Origin: Macrobrachium rosenbergii
Taxonomy: Eukaryota > Arthropoda > Malacostraca > Decapoda > Palaemonidae
Assembly (NCBI RefSeq): GCF_040412425.1
Contig: NC_089763.1
Span: 53,336,587 to 53,400,586 of the forward strand
DNA: 64,000 nucleotides
Direction of reading: 5' to 3'
The first letter of the stretch is position 1. Every line of letters begins with the position of its first letter. Below are positions 35,701 to 48,125 of this stretch, piece after piece. A model generated the notes under the pieces. It was given only the letters and a program-made list of their open reading frames with translations, was not told the origin of the DNA and did no database searches. Both the position numbers and the translations under genes were made by a program.

Positions 35701-36592
35701 TCAAGGTATTGATCCCCTTCACCTGCTCTTCCATCTTCTACACCAAGGCCAGAGCAAGATGAGAGATGGTCCTAAGAGGGCACATCTCTATCCGACGACT
35801 CTCGTAAGGGCGTTTGCAGAGCATGGGACAGGAACCCTAAACGAGAGTCACACGCTACCCAGGGAACAGTTCCCTGGGGCAGCAAGACTGAAGAAGCTTC
35901 TCATCCGTAGCTCAATCTCAACTGAGGAGAAGAGGACTACTTCAGATAAAAGACTAGGTCACAAGGGCCTACGTTGTTCACAAATGAAAGGGAGAGAAGT
36001 AACCCTTGGTGGAGAAGATGAGGAAGTCCAGACTTGAAGAGCAACACTGATCCAAGAAGAAGTTCTGTCAACGACACCCACCAGCGAAGACGGATCCAGT
36101 CCTTGGAACAGTGTTGCAGAGGACTTCGAGAGATATCCAGCTAAATCCATTGCCGCTTGGCGAGAAACCCTATGCTTGCAAGGAAAGCTGGAAGTCTCTC
36201 AGTTCTGAACACACAGGGATGTACTGCCTGAAGAACCGCTTCTTGTGTAGCTGCTACAGGAGGTTGGGTCAAGCAGAACTCTTCTCGATGCCTCAGCTAT
36301 CAGGTCGGGCAAAAGGTGAAGTCTTCCAGCATTTGTCTGTAACTTGGGTGAGCAATGCTTGTGAACCCCAAGTAAAACAGACAAATACGGAGGGAAAAAT
36401 GTAGATATCAAATTTTTCCCAAAAAAGACAGCATGCCTCACCGTAGCAGCCACTGGGTCTGGTATGAAGGAGCGAGAAAAACTACTGACTTGTTGTGCAG
36501 GGAGGCAACAGAAAGACGGTAGGGATTCTCAGTCGAGCAGTCTCTTCATGAATGTTTGTGAAGAAAAGACTGAGCAGCACATTCCGTCCTGA

Positions 36593-36787
36593 TTACTCAA
36601 ACCCGAGGCCAAGCTCACCTACCAATACATCCCCACCGCGAATGCATCTGGCTAGTTGAGCTGTTGAGTGCGCTACAGAACACTTGAGTACCTGCAAATG
36701 TCGACAGATGAAACAAGAGGAAAAAACGATTCCCTCTTGTTTGTTGACAAATGCCACGACTGTGGTTTTGCTGTTCAACAAAACCAC
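36593..36787 (-). pseudogene. DIRS RNase H remnant (D3)
   Basis: NSKTTVVAFVNKQEGIVFSS and AHSTAQLARCIRGGDVL match the D1 RNase H third-aspartate block and the following helix; the aspartate is changed. Confidence 0.7.
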
Positions 36788-39289
36788 ATTTTCCCAGGTT
36801 CGTCTATCTTAGTACATGACAGATTCAAACACTTAAGGGGTCCCGGGTCTGGGCACCAATAATGTAATGAGGATGCCGTGGCGTGCTGTTGCCTAGACCC
36901 TACAGGTTCTTCTGGTCACTGCATCCTTGTCACTTTTTCAGCATGCTGGGCACCAGCATGAAAAGCCCCAATATTCTGGCTTGGTTCAGGATTAAGCCGA
37001 TTCAAGAGTCCTCTAGAATTTTTGAGTAAACTCACAAGCAAGGTTTGTTCGGTCTTGGTGAATTGCATTAATCTCAGGTAAAATGTGGTTTGCTATTGTG
37101 GTAGTTATGCCATGAATATTAAAGTGGAAAAGAAATGTATTTTCTCTAAAAAACTTATCTTAAAATAGGGGTGGATTCTTTTGCCAGTGAAATCCTTCTG
37201 TAAAATATAACTGCTATATTACTGTATTTATGATAATGAAATAGAGAAGAAAAGAAATTAGAGAGGAAATATGTGACTATATTTGCAGAAGTGGTATTGA
37301 ATAAGAGTAATTATAACATGTCATTTTTGTAAAATTGCAATGTAAAAAGAGATATTTCATTTTTTATTTTGCACAGTAGAGTAACGAAAAAATTAAAATA
37401 TTTTAAGTTACAACTACCATACAGAGAGGGCAGAAGTTAAATGTTAGTTAACTTTTATTTAGTGGTGACAATATCAAAAAGAAAGAAGAAATGCTATACT
37501 ATGTTAAGGTGGGGTTCCTTAATGATACACCCTATAAAATAACATTGTTTTAGAGCTGTTAATCAGCTCAGTGGTCTGGTTAAACTAAGATATACTTTTT
37601 GGGTAACACTCTTGCTAAGGTGAACACGAGTCAGTCCTTTGTGTATACAAAACGTGAATCCAAACAATGGATTCGTATGTCTAAATAAAAGTTTTCATAT
37701 TGAAACATCCCCCATTTCATAAAAAAGAAAATTACAGGCGTAGAGTCCTGCAGGATTCTATGCCTGCGCTTTCATGAAAGGATCCAGGGTTTTGGAAAGA
37801 TGTCGGGCAGGACGTCTACAAATTGCCGTCGTTGCTGGGAGACACTGGTTCTGACGCAAAGGATTCATGGGTGCCACATTCAACATGGGCTTGTGCAGTC
37901 GCAAGCCATTCAGCATAGTTGGATCGCCAGGAATTTAGGATGCGAAGGAAACCATGGGTTTGTGCAGTCGCAGGCCATTCAGCATAGTTGGATCACCAGG
38001 AGTTCAAGATGTGAAGAGAAGCATGGGCTTGCACAATTGCAAGCTGCCTAGAAGATTGAGACCATCAAGAATGCAAGATTCCAAGTGTTGCATTCCATAA
38101 ATGAATGGTTATTGGAATAACATCTGTGCATATGAGACATATAATTTTCGTATCTAGTGCATATGTTTTGCTATGATTTTGGAGTTGGCCATTACTGAAC
38201 TTTCAACTGGACAGTTATTGTATCTGGGTGAGGGCGTCCAGAAAGTAGGTGGTCTTAGCTCCTATTAAGTCTTGGTTCTCACTGGACAACAGTGAGACCT
38301 ATGTGATGACCAGTCAGTGGCTCTTCGCTGCAGGTGCATTGGTGCTGACAATGGAATTTGCTCAGTTGGATGCAGAGAACTATGTGATCATGGTCCGAGC
38401 ACATGGAAACAGCATAATAGAACTTTGAACCGATGCACCAGAAGTGCCCAGGTTCCAGTGGGGTATGTGCGTGTGTGTGTGCGATCTCCCACAGTATATT
38501 ATCCAGGAGATAGACTCTTGCAAGTGGATTGCATTAAGAGATCTGGGTCTATATGGTTAGTCGTGAATTGTGTTAAGATTGCCACTATGAAAATAAATTA
38601 TTTACAGCCATAGAAAAGTAAGTAAAATTGCCCAATGACATTTATATCTTTTCCAGACCTTAGAAGGAAAACCCCTGGTTGGGAAGCAGTGAAACTGAAC
38701 GATGCCTACATAATGAACTTTCCCATTTGTACATTTTTCTGTTTGAACATGTATGTATGTACATTCACAACACAATTTCAGGTCTTAATATAATGATATG
38801 TTTCTTCCAACAGGAATCGAGTATCGAGTATTTGGGAAGTGGTGTTTTTACTCTTGCATACTATATGACTGCTTATTTTGGTCTTGTATAAATATGGCCT
38901 TATTACTTTGTTTGACGATCAGGGTGTTATTCACTAGTATTACTTGGTATAGAATCATTCTTATACAGTACTTGCTTGTGAAACAGTATTTCCTCTAGTT
39001 ATGCTTTCCATTGATACGGGGTGTGAATCACTTCATTTCATGACCGTAGCTTTTGCTGAGTTACTTTCGTTAATTTTGTCAATAAAGTCTAGTTTTGTAT
39101 ATCAGTGTCTCATTTCAGTAGGCCTTTGTGTCAAGATAGGTTTAGTGAGAGAAGTTTGACAAAAGAGAAGGGATCTGCTGACCCAAGGAAGAGCCACGGC
39201 TACCACAGACACCTTAAAGAAGTAAGATGATTAATTCTGTTCTTAAAACAGATACTCCAATAAAAGATGGCCCTTCAGAACCCGGGGCC
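36786..39289. other. No gene recognised; small repeats
   Basis: AT-rich sequence. It holds a SINE 3' fragment (37554-37605, gagctgttaatcagctcagt) and a 68-bp tandem repeat (37883-38045), and AATAAA at about 39081. The frame at 38317-38613 resembles nothing I know. Host exons cannot be excluded. Confidence 0.4.
37883..38045. repeat. 68-bp tandem repeat, ~2.4 units
   Basis: catgggcttgtgcagtcgca and gccattcagcatagttggat recur as catgggtttgtgcagtcgca and gccattcagcatagttggat 68 bp on, then a third partial unit (catgggcttgcacaattgca). Confidence 0.8.
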
Positions 39290-39560
39290 ATTAACATATA
39301 CACAAAAATACATAAAGATCCCACCGCAATAAATAGAGTTTAACGACAGTCGGGCAAAGAGATCTGAAAACATGTCTGTAACGTGAGACAGCCGAAAGCT
39401 AACTGGAATGTTTACATCCAGGAAGGCAGGTAGTCCCACCTACCTGGCAGCAGTTACTGCCTAACCACCATGTTCAAGAGTTTAACGGCCATGTCCAGGT
39501 TCGCCATAAGTAATTCCTAATGTAAAGGACCAACAGTTTGTATACTGTGTTGGAACAACT
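39290..39560 (-). repeat. DIRS F2 5' end (terminal repeat plus leader)
   Basis: The plus strand reads acacaaaaatacataaagat ... aactggaatgtttacatcca ... ctgcctaaccaccatgttca ... tttgtatactgtgttggaac. It matches 53550-53735 and the inverse of 60917-61180. It lies just before the 3' end of D2. Confidence 0.7.
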
Positions 39561-40497
39561 GACATGTTTTTGGATGATGGCTATCCAGGGATGCTATCCC
39601 GCATGTGCAGTGTTGTAGAGGAGCTTTTGGTAAAAAAAAAATCACATTATTGAAAGAAAATTGTATTTTTCCTAACTATACAAACCTGAGGTCCTTTACA
39701 TTAGTTTACATTAGGAATTACTTATGGCGAAGCTGGACATGGCCGTTAAACTCTTGAACAAGGTGGTTAGGCAGTAACTATCGTCAGGTAGGAGGGCACA
39801 CCCACCTGCCTGGATGTAAACATTCCAGTTTGCCTTTCGGTCCACGTTCAGATTAACGGGTGGCATGAGGCAGGCATAAAATGTAAAGGACCTCAGGTTT
39901 GTATAGTTAGGAAAAATACAATTTACTTTTAAAAATTGTGATTTGTTCCGAAATGATATAAAAACCAACGATCCTTTACATTAGGAAGACTCACAGGTTG
40001 GAGGGAGGAATCTGAGTGAGTCTCTCAAACTGACTGGAGTTCTGCACACCTAGGCTACTCCTCCTGGTTGAAAGAGTGAGGAGGAGTACTGTGCCTATAA
40101 CATATTGATCGAAGTGTAGGGACTGCAAGATCAAATGTCAGATACTGGACCTTTTTGCATGAGTGAGGAAACGTAACTCATACGAAATAGGCTGGAAAGA
40201 ATCTAGAGTCGGAAGCAGTAAGGAAAAGCCAAGATAAGGATTCTCTTGTTGCCAGTCTCTCCTTCCTCCCCTTGCTAGAGGAAGGAGCAGAATTGCTTCC
40301 ATGATTCTAGAAGAAAAATAGAACGGGTGCTCGATGTGTAGTCTTACCGCATCAGGCACCAGATCCAGCAAGTATTGGTTTGAGTCCCATTCTCATCCCG
40401 AAGGAGAAGTAGGAGGACAGGGAAGGAGGAGGAAGAGAGGCCAGTCGCTCTCAGTATCCTTCTCATTTCCAGAGCCAACACCTTGAGCGACATGCTA

Positions 40498-40760
40498 CTA
40501 GTCCTCTTGAAGGAGCCGGGTAAGAAAACACAACTTGTTGAGCAGCCACCACAGGGCCAACGAAAAAAGGTTCGAAGGGCCTGTGGGCAAGACTACTGGA
40601 AAACAAGAGTGTGGCCTATGAGAATACATCTTGCTTCCAGGCCAACAGAAACTTCCAGAATGCGAGGGATGGACCAAGCCATTGACTTTGTGAGCTCTCA
40701 GGTGGAAAGTACCGGTATCGCCGTCACCAGTTGCCAAGTACCCGCTTCATCAATACAAAG
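40498..40760 (-). pseudogene. DIRS tyrosine recombinase remnant (D2)
   Basis: Frames corresponding to the D1 segment after HEIR are seen (a WLGPSLAFWKF-like stretch and an end matching GPVVAAQQ). A large part present in D3 (35470-35590) is deleted here. Confidence 0.5.
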
Positions 40761-41736
40761 TCCAAGGAGGAGGGGAACAAGGAGGACTCGAACCCGACAA
40801 CAGATGCCGATGGATTCGGGGCCCACTTACAACATCTGAGAAGGAGTCGAGGTATTGATGCCCTTCACCTATTCTTCCATCTTCTAAGCCAAGTCAGGAG
40901 CAAGGTGAGAGATGGTCCTAAGAGGGCACATCTCTATCCGACAACTCTCATAAGGGCGCGTGCAGAGCACGGGACAGGAACCCTAAACGAGAGTCACATG
41001 CCACCCAGGGAACAGTTCCCTGGGACAGCAAGACCGAAGAAGCTTCTCATCTGTAGCTAAATCTTGACTGAGGAGAAGACGGCTAATTCAGATAGACCGC
41101 TAGGTCGCAAGGGCCTACGCTCTTCACAAATGAAAGGGAAAGAAGCAACCTTCGGCAGAGAAGACGAGGAAGTCCAGACTTGAAGAGCGACTCTGACCCG
41201 AGAAGAAGTTCTGTCAATGACACCCACCAGTGAAAACGGATCCAGTCCCTGGGACAGGGACTTCAAGAGATATCCAGCTATATCTGTTGCTGCTCGGCAA
41301 GAAACCCTATGCTTGCAAGGAAAGCTGGAAGGCCTCCCAGTCCTGAACAGACAGGGATTTACTTCCTGAAGAACAGCTTCTTGTGTAGCTGTTACAGGAG
41401 GTTGGGTAAAGCAGAACTCTTCTCGATGCCTTGGAAGCAGAGCTATCAGGTCAGGTGAAAGGTGAAGTCTTCCAGCATTTGTCTTTAACTCGGGGTGAGC
41501 AATGCTTCAGAACCCCTAGCGAAACAGACAAATACGGAGGGAAAAACGTAGATATTGATTTTTCCCAAAAAGACAGCATGCCTCACCGTAGCGGCCCCTG
41601 GGTCTGGTACAAAGAGCAAGAAACTACTGACTTTGTTGTGCAGGGAGGCAACAGAAAGATGGTAGGGATCTCTCAGTCGAGCAGTCTCTTCGTGAATCTT
41701 CATGAGGAAAAGAATGAACAGCATGTTCCATCCCGA

Positions 41737-42000
41737 TCACTCGTACCCGAGACCAAGCTTGCCTACCAATACACCCCCACCAGGAATGTATCTGGCTAAC
41801 TGAGCTATCGAGTGAACTATAAAACACTTGAGTACCTGCAAATGTCGATAGGTGAAAATGGAGGAAAAACTTATTCCCTCTTGTTTGTTGACGAATGCCA
41901 CTACTGTACTGTAGTTTTGTTGTTCAACGAAACCACAGAGTGTCGCAAAACCCATCCTGAATTCTCGGAAGGCCAAAAGGCTGCCTTGAGTCCAGGACAG
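41737..42000 (-). pseudogene. DIRS RNase H remnant (D2)
   Basis: STVVAFVNKQEGISFSSIF and HSIAQLARYIPGGGVLVGKL match the D1 RNase H region; the catalytic aspartate before TTVV is lost. Confidence 0.7.
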
Positions 42001-44601
42001 TGATAAGAAGGTACTACAGTAATTGTCTCTGTCACACACCTTCAAGACACAGTCTTACAGGTGTGCGCCTATTCCTCGATTGGTGAATTAGTAAGTAGAC
42101 ACACGATGTGAGGGGAATATGCAAGCATATTCGAAGGTTCCTTCAATCAAGCATTAGCCTAACTCTTTCCTTATACTTCGAAGAGGAAAGAAGGACAGAG
42201 GAATGGAAGCAGACCTCCATTCTCCACCATGGGAAAACTTCTGCAAGATGACAAGATACCGAGACAATTAGCTCTCGCCGGGCTGGCATTTCCCAAATCA
42301 GGAGCACAGGAGAGGAAACGGGAAGGAAGTTTGATGAGAAGAATTGCAAAGACCTAAGGGAAATAGATACTTCCGAAGAAATCCATTCCCAGCTCTCAGC
42401 AATGTCACTGCCAGCTCCAGAGACTCGCTAAGTATCATTTCATCCAGGCATCAGCAGTAGGAGAACTTCTTCCCGGTCAATACTTCTTTCTCTCTTCCCT
42501 TCTTCCCTCCTCCCTTATGGAGAAGAGGGTGGAAAGAGACAGCTATGCACACTTTCCTAGAAGGCAAGAAGAGGGATACGTGTGTTCTGCAATCTTCTTC
42601 CGAAGCCTGGGACTTCTTAGGAGTTGAGAGGGGCTGGCTTGAACTCAAGGTCTAGTCGATATGAATAAGACCCTAAGGTCTTGGCCATTGTCCAAAGGAC
42701 AAGGTAGTGCCCTGGTATGAACCTTGATTACTGAGGCATCTGGAAAATCTCTGAAAGAGAAAGGCAGAACTGAGTAAAGGTTTGTTCCTAAGGGTTGAGC
42801 CAACTCGGAACTTACGAAACCTGAGATCCGAATTGGGACAAAGTCCTTCTTAGCACCAGAATTGCCCACAGATTGCCGTCTGGTATAGGAAGACCCCCCC
42901 AGGACAGGACCAGTCCCCAGAAGGCAGGGTTCTTTCTAGGAATGGTCGTATCCGAGGAGAGAAAGCCTAAAAGTGAAGGATCATGGATTCATCAGGAGAC
43001 TGTCTGGAGGAAACCAGCAGGTTTCCTCCAAGATCGCCGCCTCTCACTGCAGAAGAGAATACCCTTCACAGCAAGGCAAAGGAGAGAGAACCCAGTCTGG
43101 GTGAAGCAGAGTTAGAACAACCTGCAGTTCGCAATACCCTCCGAGGCAAGGAGAATTCATACTCTGTCGAGGCAGGAGAGAAGCTTGGTGTCTCGACCTG
43201 AATGAACTCCTTCTCCGAAGAAAAGTATTCACTTGGTCGAGCACGCTCTCGCAAGCAAGGACCACATGGCCCCCGACGCTCTCGACCCCTCGGGAATTGC
43301 AAGGGTTGTAAGTGATGAAGATCGTTCATTGGGGGAGAAGCGGTCCTGACCCGGGAATCTTCGCACTGATGAATCGGCACGAAGTTCTCCAAAAAACAAG
43401 GGCAATTGCAACTTGAAGAGGAAGACCCTCGCTGCTTCCAAAGCGTGAAACTCCTGTACCTCTCTCCTTGGAGGGAGACCTTGACAGGCCCCAAAAACAC
43501 TCCTCAGCTACCTGGTTGTAATATGAAACAATTGGGGGACCGACACCCAAAGCACGCCATGCAGCCCAACTCCGAAGACAAATTCGTCGGAGCTCTCTGT
43601 CTGTCTCGCGCCTCTCGGAACAACCAAGAGGAAAAGAGAACAGGTGAGGAGAAACAGTACCCCTACCTGTCCTGCCAGTAAGACCAACAGGAGAGGCGGA
43701 CCATGAGCGATTACTGCCACATGGGGAAGGACAGCACTTGTGCCGTGGCAAAGCGCTTTCCTGGGAAGAGCAGAAGGTTCACTTGAACAGAGCCGAGAAC
43801 CCAATTCGGAAGAACTGTGTGGGGCCGAGCCAAGCTGCACCAAACTAAGCTGATCACGCGAACGCAATCCAGCTGGGTGGTATGCGGTGGATTGGGAGGC
43901 AGGTGGGGCGAGCCTAGCAGAGCCAAGCCAAGCCAGTCTCGCAAGCACGACCAGGGGCTGGGCGTGGTGAGCAAGCTGAGCAAGCCAAGCTGAACCGATT
44001 GCACGAACACAATGGGAACTGGGCAGGGCAGAACTCATCTGCCGTGAACTAGTGTTAATTTCCCAAACTCTAAACTCCTTCAAGGCCAAGGCCCCTCGAG
44101 AAGGTTTAAAGGGGAATTCTGTGTCTGCTATCCTGCATTGCTCAAAACCTAAGGTTCAAAACACGAGGATGAATCCCAGCCAAGCAACCGAAGCAGCTGG
44201 CGGGTAGTATCGAGACACCTGGGTGTCTCGGCACTTTCTCTCGTCAGGAGAGCACTCGTGATTCATACGATTCGAGCGACCCACTAGACTCTCAAAAACC
44301 GGGAGCGGCTGCTTTCGTTTCCTAAGAAATTGAAAAGAGTCAAGCACAGAACCAGTCTAAGACACAGATTTCTAAGACTGGCAATGAGGGCGCAGTCCCT
44401 GAAACACCAGGCCCCACAGGAGAATGTGAATCGGTTCCCGCCCAAGGGCGGGAAGAGCCAACGAGAGATACTTTTCTCCCGGAAGAGAGTCAGTCCCTTA
44501 GAAGTCCCAATCTCCAACCCACACTGGAGCGTCGCGAGAGGGCCTAGATGGACTTACTCGTCTGGGCGAGTGACTGTCTTGATGATTAGGGGACAGCCTC
44601 C

Positions 44602-45850
44602 TCACAGCTGGGTAGCTTCCGAAGGAGAAGGGGAAGAAGAGGCAGCAGACGAAGACGATGACACCTTCTGCGATCTCTTCTTTGACTTCTTCTTCGCCAT
44701 CTTCCTCAGGATCGAGGCCAGGTCCCCAAACCATGCAGGAGCAGATGAAGACTCAGAAGCAACCAGGGGGGCCACAGCAGCAGGCGCAACCCGGGCAGCG
44801 TAGACAGTGCTCGGGCCACCAGTTGGCAGGGCAGATACATTAGCGCAGCAGTCAGGAATGTCCAGGGGAGGAGCCAGAGTTGAAGGCATGGGTGGCAAGT
44901 GAGCAGCCAGGCCAGGCCGACCCAGGGCCGAAGGCATGGGTGGCACGTCAGCAGCCAGGCCGGGCTGAGATACTGGGAAGCGAGGAGTCGGGACCATTGC
45001 CATGAACGAGCCAGGGTCAGCAACTGGAGCAGGCAAAGATACGTATGGCACCGACGACGTCACCATATACGGAGGACCAGGGCAAGATGGCGGGGCTAGG
45101 AACCCAGGGGGCAGTGGTAGAGGGTGGTGAGTGGCAGGGGCAGCCGAGACCTGGGTGTCAAGATGCGAAGCCACCGTCACAGGTAGCTTCCCAAATGCTG
45201 ACATGGTGACAGTGGTGGTGATGGAAGCAGTAGCCAAGTGGGTTGTCACTGGAGCGCCAGACAAGTGGGACACCAGGCCCTCCAGTGATGGAATGCCAGG
45301 TAGACCCAAGTGTAGTCAGGCTGAAGATAAGTCCGATACCTGGTCCATGGAAGGCACTTCCACCCCCACACCTGAGGATACAATCGGGTCTAAATGGGAA
45401 GCCTCCACTCGCTCCGGGGGGAAAAAATTCGCCCCCAGAGCAAGGAAAAGCCCCAGAGAGGATATCCTGAGCAACCACTCCCCCACGCCCTTCCACACCC
45501 GATGAAACAAACGAAGAAGGGGAGGGAGAGTCCTCACCCGAGGGAGAGGGAGCAAGCAGGGGAAGTCTCCCAGAAGGGAGGAACGATCCCGATGGATTAA
45601 CCACCACTGGAGTCGTCGGGGGCGTGTTACCCTTGGACGATTCCTTGACAGGCTTCCGACGGTAGCGTCTCCTCCCTTTGAACCTCTCCCATTGCTCGGG
45701 AGGCCAGGCACAACACTCACTACAAGGAGCATCACGCGAACACACACATCCCCTGCAAGCTGTCGACGCTAGATCAAAAAGTATTACATCTTTTGCCTCC
45801 CACCCCAGGACACACGCACTGGGGATAGGAGGGCTTAGAAGGCTAATCAA
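44602..45850 (-). pseudogene. DIRS Gag of F1 type in D2
   Basis: The minus strand begins near 45850 and shows CRGCVCSRDAPCSECC, then WPPEQWERFKGRRRYRRK, which matches D1 (WSPEQWDRYSWRPRYKHK). A Pro/Ser/Thr-rich middle follows, then an Ala-rich part that ends SIL RKMAKKKSKKRSQKVSSSS in a second frame. Cys-rich head plus basic-Ser tail is the usual DIRS ORF1 plan. It is broken by at least one frameshift between 45158 and 45309. Confidence 0.6.
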
Positions 45851-45969
45851 AATTCATTATGAAGCAATAGCAAGGAAAAATCCCACCGGGAAATTTGAAG
45901 GGAAGTCAGGCAGAGAGCAAAGAACAACGTCCTCATTCTACGACGGCCGAAAGCAAAATCGCATTTTTT

Positions 45970-46262
45970 AAAAGTAAAATGCATTTTTCCTAACATACAA
46001 ACCCGAGGTCCTTTACTTATATGGGGGGTTACTTTCGGAGAAAGCTGGACTGGCCGCTAAAGACTTAACAAGGCGGTGCGGTAGTACCACTACCAGCCGG
46101 GTAGTTGGGTGGTTGTAGTGGGGGACCCACTGTACCCCCCGCCCAGCGCCACGCATTCACTTTGCTTTCTAGCCTAGGGCAGATTGTGGGGAGGCTGAGG
46201 TGAGTAACCTGAGTAAAGGACCTCCAGTTTGTATGTTAGGAAAAATGCATTTTACTTTTAAA
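45970..46262. repeat. Foldback at the DIRS 3' end (D1)
   Basis: atgcatttttcctaacatac and aaacccgaggtcctttactt are repeated inverted at 46212-46258 (agtaaaggacctccagtttg, tatgttaggaaaaatgcatt). The loop contains a second DIRS-end-like sequence. Confidence 0.8.
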
Positions 46263-46264
46263 AA

Positions 46265-46315
46265 ATGTGATTTGTTCCTACACAAATACAAACCCTTGGT
46301 CCTTTACTTATATGA
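46265..46315 (-). repeat. 3' inverted terminal repeat of D1
   Basis: ttgttcctacacaaatacaa, then acccttggtcctttacttat. The reverse complement is found at 53040-53085 at the 5' end, with one or two mismatches. Confidence 0.8.
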
Positions 46316-46889
46316 GGACTCATGATTCGGTGGGAGGAATCTGAGTTTAGGTCTCTGAACGACTGGAAGTTGAACCACACCTTTTGTCCTCCTGGGGTAA
46401 GAGCCAGGAGGACATAGCCACCGGACCGTGACCACTGTTATGTGAACTGAAGTGTCACGAACCAGTCTACTAGACCACCACTGCTGTGACAAAGTTACGG
46501 TATGTAAGCGAACACACAGCAAGGTAAAAGAGAGAGAGAGAACCTTCCCCAGTCACAGAAGAGGTGATCTAAGGACGTCAGGGACTAAGGACCAAAATGA
46601 AGAATGGGTTTGGTAATTAGCCCGCAACCCCTTCCCCACCTTGTATGTAAGGGAGGGAGGGGACATTACATCTAATGTGTACCTGAAAGGCAACAAAGAT
46701 TAGGATACTCAAGTCATGAAACTCACCAGCGTCTGACGTCTGGTTCAGCTTGTATGGCCCAAACTCTCTGCCTGAAGGAAGAAGCCAGATGAAGGGGAGG
46801 AAGAGAGAGCCAGTCATTCACCTTTCACACCCAATCATGCACGTACAACAGACGAGACACAGCACTGTCCTGTACAGGAGATGGGTAAG

Positions 46890-47930
46890 TTACACAGCTT
46901 GTTGAGCAGCCACCACTGGTCCCAAGAAGATATCCAAGGACCTATGGGTAACGTCCCGTAGGTAAAAAGAGGAGAATGTGGTCTGGTGTGACCACACCCC
47001 CGCCCTTAGTACCTGCTGAACCGATAGATTCTTCTTGAATGCCAAAGTAGGCGCAATCCCTCTGATTTCGTGAGCGCGTGGACTCAGAGCGTTGGCGTTG
47101 TCCTCTCTAGCTGCAGCATACGCCTTCTTGATAACCTCACAAACCCAGAAGGAAATCATGTTCTTGGGCACCTTCTTAGGGATCCTGATGATAGTGAAGA
47201 GTCGTCGACACTCAGGCCTGAGATGCCGAGTTCTCCTCAGATAGCGCCATAGCGCCCATACAGGACAGAGCAGCATCTCGTCAGGGTCATCATTAACGAA
47301 GCCACCCAGGGATGGGACCGTGAAAGACTCAAATCGAGCGTCAGGGACCGCTGGATTCTGTCTTCACTATGAACTCTGGGACAAACTCGAGCGTCACCGA
47401 TGCCCATCCCCTTAAGTGTTTGACTGCAAAAGAAAGTCCCTGTAGTTCACTAATCCTCTTCGCCGATGCCAGGGCAAGCAAGAACACAGTCTTAAGAGTA
47501 AAATCCCTGTCTGTGGCTTCTCGTAGTGGCTCGTATGGGGCACGAGTCAGGCTCCACAAAACGAGAGACACATTCCACTCAGGGGGCTTGAGTTCCCTGG
47601 GAGGGCAAGACCGTTCGAAGCGCCTCATCAGCAACGATATCTCCAGGGAGGACAAGATATCAATGCCTTTCAATTTCAGGACCAGTGCTAAAGCAGCTCT
47701 GTATCCTTTTACTGCTGAAACTGATAGGAGCTTCTCTTGACGAAGATAGACGAGAAAGTCCGCTACCTGCTGAAGAGTGGCTCCGACCGCAGAATAACCC
47801 CGTCTACGACACCAACCACAGAAGACGGTCCACTTTCCCTAGTAAACTGCTGCAGAAGACTTCCTGAGGTATTCTGCCATCTCTGTCGCTGCTCAGCGAG
47901 AAAAGCCTCTCGCTCGCACGAGATGGTGGA
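46890..47930 (-). pseudogene. DIRS tyrosine recombinase (D1), one frameshift
   Basis: The N-terminal core reads VADFLVYLRQEKLLSVSAVK then MKGIDILSSLEISLLMRRF. The catalytic part has the first Arg in LASAKRISELQGL, the H-x-x-R in RAHEIRGIAPTLAF, a Trp in RAGVWSHQTTF, and the tyrosine in SSFYLRDV. All catalytic residues are present. The frame breaks near 47345, where the protein would continue PDARFESFTVPSLGGF. The enzyme joins the circular DNA copy to the genome. C-terminal GPVVAAQQAV is also seen in D2 and D3. Confidence 0.85.
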
Positions 47931-48125
47931 TAACCTTTAGGCAAGAAGTGACAGGGAGGCCACGGCCTGGTGGTACTGTTCTACATGCGGCTGACGTAGA
48001 AGGTTGTGCCAGAGGGGAAGCTCTCTCGGTGTCTCGGAAAGCAGAGCCAGCAGGTCTGGATACCAAGAAGCCTCAGGTCACTTGGGAGCCACCAGGATCA
48101 TTCATAGATTTGTCGACACCAGGAC

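Larger units (their letters stand above)
34350..36785 (-). mobile_element. DIRS element D3, 3' part (family F2)
   Basis: It ends at the family 3' structure (34350-34690). Upstream on the minus strand it holds recombinase and RNase H remnants collinear with D2 (39660-42000). Homology to D2 stops at about 36785, where unrelated sequence begins. A family 5' end in the same orientation is at 39290-39560 and may be the other end of the same element. Confidence 0.7.
39653..45957 (-). mobile_element. DIRS element D2, probable F1/F2 chimera
   Basis: The 3' foldback (39653-39935), recombinase remnant, RNase H remnant and 42000-44505 are family F2: they match the plus-strand copies at 5036-9960 and 61400-63530. 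From about 44510 to 45957 the sequence is instead gag of D1 type (44512-44600 matches 51093-51185 closely). The 5' terminal repeat is lost, the element ending at ccgaaagcaaaatcg beside D1. Confidence 0.65.

Noticed and set aside
38317..38613. 98-residue Cys-containing frame
   Set aside because: No recognisable family, no splice signals supporting it, and random-looking composition.
37040..39100. Host gene 3' end with AATAAA near 39081
   Set aside because: No coding exon or splice pair could be recognised, and AATAAA is expected by chance in AT-rich DNA.
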